64,000 nucleotides of DNA from NCBI RefSeq assembly GCF_020510565.1, contig NZ_CP075189.1, positions 2,712,501 through 2,776,500 on the forward strand. Direction: 5' to 3'. The translations under genes were made by a program, and so were the position numbers. The notes beneath the pieces were generated by a model that was given only the letters and a program-made list of their open reading frames with translations, was not told the DNA's origin and searched no databases. Every line of letters begins with the position of its first letter. Positions within the stretch are counted from its first letter, which is position 1. Below are positions 17,315-27,100 of this stretch, piece after piece. This stretch comes from Ferribacterium limneticum. GTDB taxonomy: Bacteria > Pseudomonadota > Gammaproteobacteria > Burkholderiales > Rhodocyclaceae.

Positions 17315-18178
17315 TCAAGCGCCAGGAACGAAAGCCTCAAGATTTGGTTTCGATCCCCACATGCACATACTGGTCGGCTCAGTAGTAAACCGGCGGGGAA
17401 CGTGATTCGCCTCATCCTCGATCTTCCCAACACCGCATGAATACTCGAAAGTCACTCCATCCGGACCCGTAAAGTACAGGAATCGAGCACCGGAAGTTGG
17501 ATGCCGGCCAGGGCCAAAAATGATCGGCACATTGGCATCGCGCAGCATGTAGTACGACTTCATAATGTCGTCAACGGTCTCTACCTGATGATTGATATGC
17601 TGAATACCACTGCGACTAGATTTCACAAGAGCCAGCGTATGGTGAATCGCGTTGATGCGCATTAGTGGAATGTCACCGACCCAGTCGCTTACGCGTGCAT
17701 TACACACAGTGGTCCAAAACTGCTCATCCGCAACTGGATCATGACTAAAAAAGGCTAAGTGGTTAAAGCCAGTGATCCCCGCGTCCCTCGCACCGTAGTA
17801 ACGCTTTCCACTAAAAGCAGGATAAGTCACCAACTCAATTTGGGTGCCAGAGGGACCTCCAAACGCAATGAAGGACTTGACCTTCCTCAGTTCAGCTTCA
17901 GCACTCGATCCACGATGCACCCTGTACCCCAGTTTGTCGAGTACGTCGGCAGCTGCGTTCAATTCGTCATCGTTGTCGACCACAAATGCGGCCGTTTGGT
18001 TGGAAGGATCACCTTCGAAATAGCTAAGCGTATATGCACGCTGGTCAGATCGCAGATAGACCGAATTTTCGACGCGCTCGCCGACTTGCAATCCCAAAAT
18101 TTTGGTCGCAAAGTCCTCTGCATTCTGAAGTGATCGAGTTCCAAGTCGGACATACGCAACATCTCGTAAATTAATCAT
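17315..18178 (-). CDS. Type I extradiol ring-cleavage dioxygenase (VOC fold)
   Basis: The 287-residue protein has two VOC domains and all expected residues in the C-terminal one: iron ligands H140 (FNHLAFF), H194 (GIQHINHQV) and E245 (VTFEYSCG), plus the catalytic HHTLA histidines near 179-180. It should cleave a catecholic ring meta to the hydroxyls. Length and pattern are similar to biphenyl/cumate-type enzymes; the Rieske genes upstream and the meta-cleavage hydrolase gene at 38199 fit that. The ATG follows CGGAG closely. The exact substrate cannot be read from sequence; a carboxylated dihydroxyarene or bicyclic catechol is inferred. Confidence 0.88.
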   Translation of the reverse strand: MINLRDVAYVRLGTRSLQNAEDFATKILGLQVGERVENSVYLRSDQRAYTLSYFEGDPSNQTAAFVVDNDDELNAAADVLDKLGYRVHRGSSAEAELRKVKSFIAFGGPSGTQIELVTYPAFSGKRYYGARDAGITGFNHLAFFSHDPVADEQFWTTVCNARVSDWVGDIPLMRINAIHHTLALVKSSRSGIQHINHQVETVDDIMKSYYMLRDANVPIIFGPGRHPTSGARFLYFTGPDGVTFEYSCGVGKIEDEANHVPRRFTTEPTSMCMWGSKPNLEAFVPGA

Positions 18179-18271
18179 TTTTGTCTCCGTAATTCATCGG
18201 ACAATCAACTCTAGGCAATTGGCCCCCTATTTCTATAGGGCAACCAATTGCCTAATCGATTTCCACTCAAC

Positions 18272-18760
18272 TCAAATCAGGAAAGTGAGATTTCCAAGCA
18301 CAAGATCATTATTTACGAGGAAAATTCGCTTCTCTTTAATCTTAAAATTGCTATTTTTTGCTTCAAGAAAATGGGTTTGCCTACCGGCCCAAAACGTAAC
18401 ACTGTCACCGCGAGCTTCCGTCAAGCAGAACGTTGAACTAACTTCCAAAGTACTTGTATCGGCGCATTGTTTGATACGGATGTTCGAGACAACTCGCGAC
18501 AGGCGTGAGGCCGGCGATTGGGAATGATTGAACTTCGACTTCAGCCGGAAAATCCGTTCCTCCAGCCTCTTGCGGTCATCGAATATCAATGAGACATGAC
18601 GCTTCGGGTCACTGCCATCCTCATTGCATGGAACCCAGTAGTTGAGTTCTTCCGACCACAACGAGAACCACTCATCATATCGATGGAGATCCATGCAATC
18701 CGCTTCTAGGAATAGAAAATCTTCAACCGCGCTTCTTACTTCAAACGATACATTGCTCAT
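18272..18760 (-). CDS. Aromatic-ring-hydroxylating dioxygenase beta (small) subunit
   Basis: The 162-residue protein has the ring-hydroxylating beta-subunit pattern, with the NTF2-like fold beginning EDFLFLEADCMDLHRYDEWF and a characteristic DDRKRLEERIFRL helix near the middle. Length is normal for the family (about 160-190). The gene follows the alpha subunit with 15 bases between; its ATG has GGAG upstream. It has a structural role in the alpha3-beta3 oxygenase. The 3' third is notably AT-rich. Confidence 0.9.
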   Translation of the reverse strand: MSNVSFEVRSAVEDFLFLEADCMDLHRYDEWFSLWSEELNYWVPCNEDGSDPKRHVSLIFDDRKRLEERIFRLKSKFNHSQSPASRLSRVVSNIRIKQCADTSTLEVSSTFCLTEARGDSVTFWAGRQTHFLEAKNSNFKIKEKRIFLVNNDLVLGNLTFLI

Positions 18761-18775
18761 GGGATTGACTCCAAT

Positions 18776-20080
18776 TCAGTTCGAGGACATGAGTTTTTTC
18801 CACTGGCGGAATTGACCTCGTTGGGTCACTTCATCGCCAATGTGGCCGGTAATAACTCCCTTGTCGTCTCTAGTCTGGCGGTGCAGCCCACGTGTCAGAT
18901 CGATCCATGGATTTACTTCTGCCGAGAGACCGCGCTGGACACGTTCCCAAATTTCTGTATCGTCTGGAGAGCCCGCCCCAGCAGGCCCGTAGAACGATTC
19001 ATGTTGGCGCAAGCGCATCCCATTGATCTCATCACTTACGCCGTCAAGGAGCACGGGGGTCATGTAGATTTCTGTCAAGCCCGGGCCTATTGGATTGATG
19101 ATACGCACGTGCTGGTTAATCAACTGCACGTTCGGAAAGAGGCCAACATGGGGATCTCCGCCCAGCGCCACGAGCAGATCAGCACGCTCGGCGCTATGCT
19201 TGCCATACATATCAGCAAGGTATTGCTCACCACCGTTAAACGAGCGAAGCAACTTTTTCATTGCATCCAAGTGCCCGAGTCGGTACTGCGAAAAATCCAA
19301 CATGCTGTGACCATTACCTAGATCGCGAGTACGCGAAGGCCCGCCATCCTCAAAAGGATTACCGCGATGCGTTGCCGCGAGGCCGCGGTCTTGATCCTGG
19401 CTCCACAACTCGACGACTGATGCATGAACAAACGGCGCATGATAACCATCCATGCCAATCAGTTTCCAATTGCCCTTGTACGTCGTCCTATTTGCTCCGG
19501 CCTGCAGTCGAATCGCCCCCGTCGGAGAGGCATCAACCATTAGATCAATCATCTCCTTGGCATTACCTAGATGATCCGCAAGCTCGACTGACGTAGGATT
19601 CAAACTGGCAAACACGAAATCCCTATACACACCAACCTTCGGCGCCGAGTTCAAACCCATCTTGGCCTGATTGAACTTGTCGTCATAGGCTTCTCGACCA
19701 GGAACTTCGATAAGGTTGCCAGCAGTGTCGTAAATCCAACCGTGAAACCAGCATCGCAAGGCCTTGGTATTACCCGCGTCGCCTTCACAAACTTGAGCAC
19801 CACGATGACGACAGCGATTCATTAGCACATTGATGGAGCCGTCTTTATCACGAATCATGACAACCGACTGCCGCCCAATCTTGCGCACCCTGTAGTCACC
19901 GTGGCGCGGGATCTCAGATCCATGCCCGATGTACACCCAGTTCTGCTCAAAGATTTTGTCCATCTCCATGTCGAAGATGGACTGATCTGTAAAAGCCCGA
20001 GAATGAACTCGCCCTTCTTGGACCAAGCTCTCTATGTCTAGCCCTTTGCTAGCCTTAGGTTCAACTTGAATTACCGACAT
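18776..20080 (-). CDS. Rieske non-heme iron dioxygenase alpha (large) subunit
   Basis: The 434-residue protein has the Rieske motif C90-x-H92 ... C110-x2-H113 and a catalytic domain with D211-G-Y-H214-x4-H219. It should dihydroxylate an aromatic ring with electrons from the ferredoxin and reductase encoded at 43211 and 43583, about 25 kb away. The family most similar in context is the p-cumate/benzoate type, acting on aromatic acids. The stretch between the WK and the bridging Asp reads only KLIGMD, about three residues shorter than the usual EN-containing helix. The start ATG has GAGGAG; this is the first gene of its operon. Confidence 0.9.
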   Translation of the reverse strand: MSVIQVEPKASKGLDIESLVQEGRVHSRAFTDQSIFDMEMDKIFEQNWVYIGHGSEIPRHGDYRVRKIGRQSVVMIRDKDGSINVLMNRCRHRGAQVCEGDAGNTKALRCWFHGWIYDTAGNLIEVPGREAYDDKFNQAKMGLNSAPKVGVYRDFVFASLNPTSVELADHLGNAKEMIDLMVDASPTGAIRLQAGANRTTYKGNWKLIGMDGYHAPFVHASVVELWSQDQDRGLAATHRGNPFEDGGPSRTRDLGNGHSMLDFSQYRLGHLDAMKKLLRSFNGGEQYLADMYGKHSAERADLLVALGGDPHVGLFPNVQLINQHVRIINPIGPGLTEIYMTPVLLDGVSDEINGMRLRQHESFYGPAGAGSPDDTEIWERVQRGLSAEVNPWIDLTRGLHRQTRDDKGVITGHIGDEVTQRGQFRQWKKLMSSN

Positions 20081-21144
20081 TTTATCTCCTCGTCATTTCT
20101 CGAAAGCCGGCGCTAGTCGCCGCCAACCATTTACCCTCTGGTGGGGTTCCGGCCACACAAGAATCTGCGCAGACATGCCCGCACCCTTCCAATGAAGCAA
20201 ACTCGCCATCATGCACTCCTGAACAGACCTACCATTCGGCACCAACATAAGCGGAATCCTGACTCGGAGATTCCGTGCCCAAGGAAGCTAATGTGCTTGA
20301 ATTAAATTATTTCAGTAATTGAATTATTTTGCAAGTGAACAAAATAACAAGGTACAGGTGTTCCGACCAAGACGAAGAGGTAAGCTGCGCCAGCACGAGT
20401 GGGCTAAATCGTTTATGGACTGGCGGTGGGTTTCGCTACCGAAAAAATGGGCTTCGAACAAAGATCACAAGAGTCCAGGGAGCATGCCGTCACGCAGGTG
20501 CCAGGGATGCGCGAGGATGCAGTTTGGACGGGGGTAATCCCCCCATTTTTAGCAGCGACCAGAAGTAGAGTCGCTTAAAAGCGCTGACTTCTGTTTCGGG
20601 GCAATGCTGCTGAATCACTCACCGGAGTTCGAGCGGAAGGTGGCGACAGCTGTCTTTAGGGGTGACAAAACTCCGGCCGAGTTAGTACTACCATCGCTGC
20701 CCATCCAAACCAGACAACCGACTGAAAGGCGCAAGTGCTAAAATCATCAGCCGCCATCTTAGGCGACGAACTGGCGAAGAAAAGTGTGCAGGACATCCAG
20801 CCGACACATCCAGAGATTGCTTAACTGCGCTTGGAGATCGATTGCCAGATGGCCCCCTGTATCGACCGGCGCAACCGCCAGCTTCGCGGCATCCTGATGA
20901 CACTTCGGAACGGGAAAGCAACGCGCGGCCTAGTGTGCCGATCATGGATCAAGCCCGTATCAGTGGCTTGGATACCGAAATTTATCTTTCCATCGCATGG
21001 CCTAGCTCTTCGAGCGGAATCGTGAACATTTATCAGACTCCAGCAAGTTTACGCTTAAATAACAAATGCTTATTAAAATCCACCAATTGGCCATGAATCA
21101 TCCATGACCGCTATTCAGCAGTAGAAAGCCGCGAAGAGCCGACT
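20081..21144. other. Long spacer: promoter area of the dioxygenase operon and an IS3 relic
   Basis: The first 250 bases upstream of the Rieske alpha gene include an AT-rich segment (about 20300-20345) that could hold the operon's promoter. From about 20610 to 20900 lies the IS3 relic listed separately. The remaining bases show no gene that I can support. Confidence 0.5.
20610..20900 (+). pseudogene. IS3-family OrfA remnant
   Basis: Forward frames read NHSPEFERKVATAVFRGDKT then, after a shift, AHPNQTTDWKAQVLKSSA, followed by a LRLEID segment in place of the usual LTLEND, all in the order of IS3-type OrfA (SPEFKAKVALAALKGEKT ... VHPNQI.QWK ... LENDFL). At least one frameshift and a stop make it dead. 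Confidence 0.65.
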
Positions 21145-21522
21145 ATGATTGAGCTATTTTGGGAAGAGTTTGGGTTACTACGCAAGATGACAGGCTCGGT
21201 CACCGCGAACGAATGGAATATGTCCGACGAGGCAACCCAAGCGCATGAGCGGATTGACACCTTACGCTACGTCATCCACGACTGCTCTGGCGTTAGCGAT
21301 TTCATCGTTCCCCAAGATGAGATTGATTTCATAGCGATACGCGCCAGTGTTGCGTTACGACAGAACCCTCGGATTAAGATTGCCTTCGTTTCAAGCCATT
21401 CTATTGTCCGGAAGTTGATCGACACTTTCAATCAAATGGACCGTTCCCTACATCGATGCTGCCGCTTTGATACTCTTGAAGAGGCCCGTCAGTTTGTAGG
21501 AAACCCGGTGCGACTCACTTGA
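21145..21522 (+). CDS. STAS/SpoIIAA-like protein
   Basis: The 125-residue protein has alternating strand and helix pattern of the SpoIIAA-like/STAS superfamily (LRYVIHDCSGVSDFIV, then IKIAFVSSHSIVRKLIDTFN and a FDTLEEARQFV end helix). Such stand-alone proteins are common in proteobacteria and have no assigned function. It is the only plus-strand gene inside the long minus-strand block and converges with the binding-protein gene, overlapping it by eight bases. The ribosome binding site is weak (GAAGAG), so the start could also be the ATG 12 codons downstream (MTGSVTANEW). Confidence 0.7.
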   Translation: MIELFWEEFGLLRKMTGSVTANEWNMSDEATQAHERIDTLRYVIHDCSGVSDFIVPQDEIDFIAIRASVALRQNPRIKIAFVSSHSIVRKLIDTFNQMDRSLHRCCRFDTLEEARQFVGNPVRLT

Positions 21523-22693
21523 TATAGACACCATTTGGTGTCTTCAATCCAACCTCGAGCCAGGATGACGCAGGAACATTCGGATTATCGAAACTAACGA
21601 AATAGCCACCTAAATTAAAGCTTTCAATACCTCTCAAAATTGATCCAATATTTCTAGGATTAACATTTGATCCTGCTCTACGAATAGCCTCCACACAAAT
21701 ACGAGTATTAATATAGCTCTCCATTCCCTCAAAACTAATAGCACGAAGTTCGTTGTAGCGTTCAGCATTCCGCTGAAACTCAAATGTCAAGGGAAGAGAA
21801 TGAGCTTCTGGATTTGGCACAACCATTGTGAAGCCTAATAGCCTTTTTTTGAAGATATCACTCAGTGCAACAAGGCTATCATTTGCGAAAGAAAAATTAG
21901 TTGCAGGCCAACTTCCTCGATCAAAAAAGCCTCGGTCCCGCAATACGTCGATTGATGATAGACCGAGATCCAATATCACGGCTTGATAGGTACCCCCCCC
22001 TAACTTTTGGCTGATAGCACCAAGAGAGTTGCTATCAGCCAAGGTTATATGGAAGACGTCTGACGAGACTCGAAACTTGGGCAAGCTTGAAATAAGACCT
22101 TCCACCCTCTCCGAGTCTTTCACATCAGTAAGTACCGCTACCTTGCTTATTCCCATGCTAGATAGCTGCATGGCAATCGATATGGCTTCCTTGGCATAGG
22201 TCTGGCGAACAGGAAATACTTGCCTGTTCTTATCCAAAGAATAAAGTTTTTGGGAACCTGATATTGTTCCAATCAGTGGCACCCCCGTCTCACCAGCCAA
22301 TTTTGCCGAGGCAAGACATACAGCGTCACCAGAGCAATTAATAATAGCAACAGCCTTATGATCCGAAATCAGAGTTTGCACATTCTTGTAATGGAGATTT
22401 GGACTTCCTTCATCATTTAGCGTTACAAGCCGAAGGAGGCGTCCATTAATTCCTCCGGATGCGTTAATGGCGTTTATGTATATTTCTGCACCAGCAACCC
22501 AACGCTTTCCAATATGAGAATTACTGGGACTCAAGTTAAGTGATTGGCCGATGACAATCGGCTGCCGACCCGCAGCATAGGACAGCGCGCTGAATAGGAA
22601 CACACACACAAAGACAATGCCATGAAAACAAGTTGATAACACTGGCTTGCAATAGCCCTTGGAACAATTCATGTATTTTATTAAATTAATCAT
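21515..22693 (-). CDS. Branched-chain amino-acid-type (LivK-like) substrate-binding protein
   Basis: The 392-residue secreted protein has a signal segment near residues 20-41 (IVFVCVFLFSALSYAAG) followed by the Peripla_BP_6 fold: IVIGQSLNLSPS, then AEIYINAINASGGINGRLL and VAIINCSGDAVCLA. In catabolic islands of this type such proteins bind aromatic acids or related compounds for an ABC transporter. No permease or ATPase gene is in the window, so it is an orphan here; a sensory or shared role is possible. It is divergent-neighbouring the TetR gene at 22804 on the same strand, with a 110-base spacer. Confidence 0.8.
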   Translation of the reverse strand: MINLIKYMNCSKGYCKPVLSTCFHGIVFVCVFLFSALSYAAGRQPIVIGQSLNLSPSNSHIGKRWVAGAEIYINAINASGGINGRLLRLVTLNDEGSPNLHYKNVQTLISDHKAVAIINCSGDAVCLASAKLAGETGVPLIGTISGSQKLYSLDKNRQVFPVRQTYAKEAISIAMQLSSMGISKVAVLTDVKDSERVEGLISSLPKFRVSSDVFHITLADSNSLGAISQKLGGGTYQAVILDLGLSSIDVLRDRGFFDRGSWPATNFSFANDSLVALSDIFKKRLLGFTMVVPNPEAHSLPLTFEFQRNAERYNELRAISFEGMESYINTRICVEAIRRAGSNVNPRNIGSILRGIESFNLGGYFVSFDNPNVPASSWLEVGLKTPNGVYIK

Positions 22694-22803
22694 TAATTTT
22701 CTCTATTGCACATCAATACAGTATTTCTGCCTTTTTTCGACCCTGTCGACCTCCATCGTCAATCTGTCGTAGAAGCCGCGCCTGGATGTAGCACCCAAGG
22801 TAA

Positions 22804-23421
22804 TCAAGCCCTCTTCAACTCCATATGCGATTCGATCATATGCGCCAGATCTGATGCTATATCAATATTTCGCCTAGGAACTAACACAAGATTCAATAAC
22901 CCAACCGTAAAAACCCATGTATCTCTTGCAGCGTCATGGGGTGAAATCCGAGGGTGTAAGGTTTTTTTCTCCAAAGCGAGTTGGTAGATTTGCTCTATTT
23001 TTGCTAGAAAATTCAAGGCCGGACGGTCGAGCTCTTCTTGGACGCATGCAAACTCATCAACATATTCGCAACGAGACATCATGATTTCAAAAACCGCACG
23101 AACCGTAGCGCTTTCTTGAATAACACCGAAAAACTCCGTGAGGGAGGATCCGATAGCGTCAAGAGGATTGTCGTATGAGGATGCATAGAGGGCAGCATCG
23201 GTGCGTTCTATAAGAGGAGTAAATGCATCCTCCCGCATCGCGAAAAACAATTCTGCCTTGTTACTAAAGTGCCAATAGATTGCTCCACGCGTCACTCCCG
23301 CTGCCTTTGCAATATTTTCGAACGTAGCGCGGATAACACCACGTTCAAGAAATACTCCACGCGCCGCTTCAATGATTTTTTTTCGAGTGTTCTCTGCCTC
23401 CGACTTGGTTTTTTTAGCCAT
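22804..23421 (-). CDS. TetR family regulator (TtgR/AcrR-like)
   Basis: The 205-residue protein has an N-terminal HTH (KIIEAARGVFLERGVIRATF, then AKAAGVTRGAIYWHFSNKAE) that closely resembles the AcrR/TtgR group, and a C-terminal ligand domain of the TetR_C_2 type. It sits immediately upstream of a LivK-like gene and near the main catabolic block, so it could repress uptake or catabolic genes in response to an aromatic ligand. The ATG has AAGAAG upstream. A target cannot be proven from sequence. Confidence 0.9.
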   Translation of the reverse strand: MAKKTKSEAENTRKKIIEAARGVFLERGVIRATFENIAKAAGVTRGAIYWHFSNKAELFFAMREDAFTPLIERTDAALYASSYDNPLDAIGSSLTEFFGVIQESATVRAVFEIMMSRCEYVDEFACVQEELDRPALNFLAKIEQIYQLALEKKTLHPRISPHDAARDTWVFTVGLLNLVLVPRRNIDIASDLAHMIESHMELKRA

Positions 23422-24166
23422 TTTTCTTCTTAATGGGCGGATCGAATTGGGATTTCATAATCATTGAAACGGCTGGGTTGATGGACTTTGTGACCAATTA
23501 CAGACGAAGGAGCCATAGGATAGATAATTCACGGATGAAGGCCCTGTATAGACCATTTTGCTGACCTATCGCCAGGCGATAAATATGGGAAAGGGCCAGA
23601 CCAAAATGAGTTCGTCTACAGGACCAGGACAAAAACCGCACTCATCCAAAGATCAATCTTATCTAGCACGATACGGAGCTAAATACATTACTTTTTAGCA
23701 ATGATTGTTTTACATATTAACATCAATATCAATATGTGCAATTTCCAACTATCGGGTATGCAAGGGGACACAATCTGTCCCCGAACTAATGCGCCAAACC
23801 GAGCCCCGTTCCGCCATAGCGCCGGGTTGTCAAACTATCGGCCTGCTCAAATGCTTGAAATAGGCGTGGCACCATCGTTCCCGATAAACATTTGGCGCAG
23901 CAATCTCGGGAACACGCATTTCCAAAAATTCGAACTGGCTGTAACCAAGCTTCTGCGAAGACTCGGCGTTCGCGTAGACCAATCGTCCTTGTGGACTGAC
24001 CACATGGATTGGGTCTGCAGCCCCCTCCTGTATAACCCGGTAGCGTTCTGCTGCAATTCAGTTTCCACGTTCTTTCGCTCGGCGATATCGCGTGAAATTT
24101 CGCCCCCCCCTATACGACGACTGAAATAGTCGACTAGACCAGTCAATTGCTGCCAACCAACCATCC
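23422..24166. other. Spacer holding a broken PAS-domain gene
   Basis: About 745 bases between the TetR gene and pyruvate carboxylase. It contains the minus-strand PAS relic given separately and a small hairpin GGGGACA...TGTCCCC at 23764-23782. The part from 23422 to 23700 shows no gene. Confidence 0.5.
23800..24135 (-). pseudogene. Remnant of a PAS/PAC sensor protein
   Basis: On the minus strand, [20 protein letters not shown] (a PAC-type linker followed by coiled coil) is continued in another frame by [19 protein letters not shown] and then [19 protein letters not shown], which is a PAS domain. At least one frameshift, near a run of eight C bases, separates the parts. Kinase or cyclase output domains are missing, so it is non-functional. 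Confidence 0.7.
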
Positions 24167-27100
24167 TTACTCCAACACCAAAAGCAAATCCTTCGGATCG
24201 ACCCGATCCCCTGGCGAAACCAGCACTTTCACCACAGTGGCATCACGATCTACCGTGATAGCCGTTTCCATTTTCATGGCTTCAATTGAGAGCAAGGGGC
24301 TGCCCTTGCAGACTTTCTGCCCGGGCTTTACCGCAATGGTGGACACAGCTCCAGGCATCGGCGCCGCGATGTGGTTGGCATTACCCTCCTCCGCCTTGGG
24401 CCGTGCTTTCCTTGTCGACTCCAGGCCAGCCTTGGCAATCCGCACTGGCCGTGGCTGACCGTTCAATTCGAAGAAGAGTTTCACCTCACCTTCGTCATCC
24501 ACCACCGTCTTGCCAGTTAGACGCACCACAAGGGTTTTCCCCATGTCTATATCTACTGCAATTTCATCTTTCTCGCTCAGACCGTAAAAGAATACCGGCG
24601 TCGGCAGTACCGAGACATCACCATACTTTCTTACGTGATCCGCATATTCCGCAAAGACCTTGGGATACATCAGGAAGCTGGCGAGGTCCGTATCGTTCAC
24701 GTGGTGACCAACAGTCTTCTCGGCCTTCTCCCGTTCCGCTTCCAGATTCACAGCAGGCAAGTGCCCCCCTACTCTTCCTTCAATTGGCTGCTGACCCTTT
24801 AGAATTTTGGCCTGCAACTCCATGGGAAAGCCGTCGGCGGGGTAGCCCAGTTCGCCCCGCATCATAGAGATAACGGACTCCGGGAAAGAGATGTCCTTTT
24901 CCGGATTCTTCACGTCCTCAGAGCTCAAGTCATTGGCCACCATAAACAAGGCCAAATCACCCACCACCTTGGAAGAGGGCGTGACTTTTACGATGTCGCC
25001 GAACAACTGATTGACGTCGGCATAGCCCTGAGCCACTTCGTTCCAACGATGTTCCAGACCCATGCTTCTGGCCTGCTCCCGCAGGTTAGTGTACTGGCCA
25101 CCTGGCATTTCATGGCGATATACATCCGAGGTGCCAGAGCGGATCTCGGCTTCGAAGGGGCTGTAGAAGTGACGCACACCCTCCCAGTAGCGGGAGAACG
25201 GAGCGATGCGGCCATAAGTCAAGCCGGAGTCTCTCTCTGTGTGCTCCAGAGCAGCGACGATGGTACCCAGACTTGGCTGGGAGGTGAGACCACTCATGGC
25301 ATCCATGGCTCCGTCCACCGCATCGACGCCAGCTTCGACTGCGGCCAGGATGCTGGCTACGGCTCCGCCGCTGGTGTCGTGGGTGTGGAAGTGAATGGGC
25401 AGGCCCACCTCTTCCCGCAGGGCCTTGACCAGAGCCTTGGCAGCGGCCGGACGACAGACGCCAGCCATATCTTTGAGGCCGATGATGTGGGCCCCCGCCT
25501 TTTCAAGCTGCTTTGCCATGTCCACGTAGTACTTGAGGTTGTACTTGGGACGGGCTGGGTCGAAGATATCGCCGGTGTAGCAGATGGTGCCCTCACAGAC
25601 AGCACCGGCCTCGATTACCGCATCCATGGCCACACGCATGTTCTCTACCCAGTTCAGTGAGTCGAAGACGCGGAATACATCCATACCGTTCTCGGCCGCC
25701 TGCTTGACGAAGTAGCGCACCACGTTGTCTGAATAGTTGGTGTAGCCGACGGCGTTCGATGCTCTAAGCAACATCTGAAACAAAATGTTGGGCACTGCCT
25801 GACGAAGTTGGACAAGACGTGCCCAAGGGTCTTCCTTGAGGAAGCGCATGGCCACGTCGAAAGTGGCCCCACCCCAGCATTCCATGGAGAACAGTTCCGG
25901 CAACAGGTGCGCATATTGGGGCGCGATGGGGAGCATGTCGGCAGTGCGCATGCGTGTAGCAAAGAGAGACTGATGGGCATCCCGCATGGTGGTGTCGGTC
26001 AGCAGAATGCGTTGCTCATTGCGCATCCATTGGGCGAACTTATCCGGTCCTAGTTCCTTCAGTTTGTCGCGGCTGCCGGCAGAAAGAGGGGCGCCAAGGT
26101 CTACGGCGGGCAACAGGGGCTTAGCCAGGAGGTGGGCTGGTTTGACACGGCCCTTCATTTCCGGATTGCCATTTACCACCACATTACCGACGAAGCGAAG
26201 CATGCGCGAGGCGCGGTCGCGTTTGGCCTTGAACGTGAAGAGTTCAGGCGTGGTATCGATGAAGCGTGTGGTGCACTGACCATTCTTGAACAAGGGGTGT
26301 TCAATGACGTTTTCAAGGAAAGCGAGATTGGTAGACACACCACGGATGCGAAACTCCCTCAAGGCACGATCCATGCGGCGGATGGCCTCTTCCGGATCGT
26401 GACCGCGTGCAGTCACCTTGACTAGCAGGGAGTCGTAGAAGGGTGTGATCACGGCGCCGGTGTAGGCGGTACCCGCATCGAGACGGATACCTGCGCCGGC
26501 CGCACTGCGGTAGGCCGAAAGCTTGCCGTAGTCGGGAGTAAAGCCCTTTTCAGGATCTTCGGTGGTAACCCGGCATTGCAAGGCATGGCCAGAGAGATGG
26601 ATGTTGACTTGGGCCGGCAGGTAGTCATCCTCGCCGATCTTCGCCCCTTCGGTAACCTTGATCTGAGCCTTGACGATGTCGATGCCGGTAACCTCCTCGG
26701 TCACCGTGTGTTCCACCTGGATGCGAGGATTCACCTCAATGAAGTAGAAGTTGCCCGTGTCGGCATCCATGAGAAACTCGACAGTGCCAGCATGAGTGTA
26801 ATTCACCCCTGCGGCGAGCTTTAAGGCAGACAGGCAAAGGCCTTCGCGCTGTGCAGCGGTCAAGTAGGGAGCCGGGGCGCGCTCGACCACCTTTTGGTTG
26901 CGGCGCTGGACGGAACAGTCCCGTTCGAAGAGGTGCACCAGATTGCCGTGGGTGTCACCCATGACTTGCACTTCGACGTGGCGTGCACGGACAACCATCT
27001 TTTCCAGATAGACCTCGTCGTTACCAAAGGCGGCGTCGGCTTCACGGCGCGCGACCTCGATGGAAGGAGCGAGTTCTTCCTCGCTATGGATCGCGCGCAT

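Noticed and set aside
16385..20080. Assigning the dioxygenase operon outright as the p-cumate (cmt) pathway
   Set aside because: The order is reminiscent, but the short-chain dihydrodiol dehydrogenase is missing, the lower pathway uses HpaH/HpaI-type enzymes, and the decarboxylase homologue lacks zinc ligands. Substrate left open.
23764..23782. Small GGGGACA hairpin as a terminator or operator
   Set aside because: It is short, lies in a decayed region, has no T-run and no gene pair that would use it.
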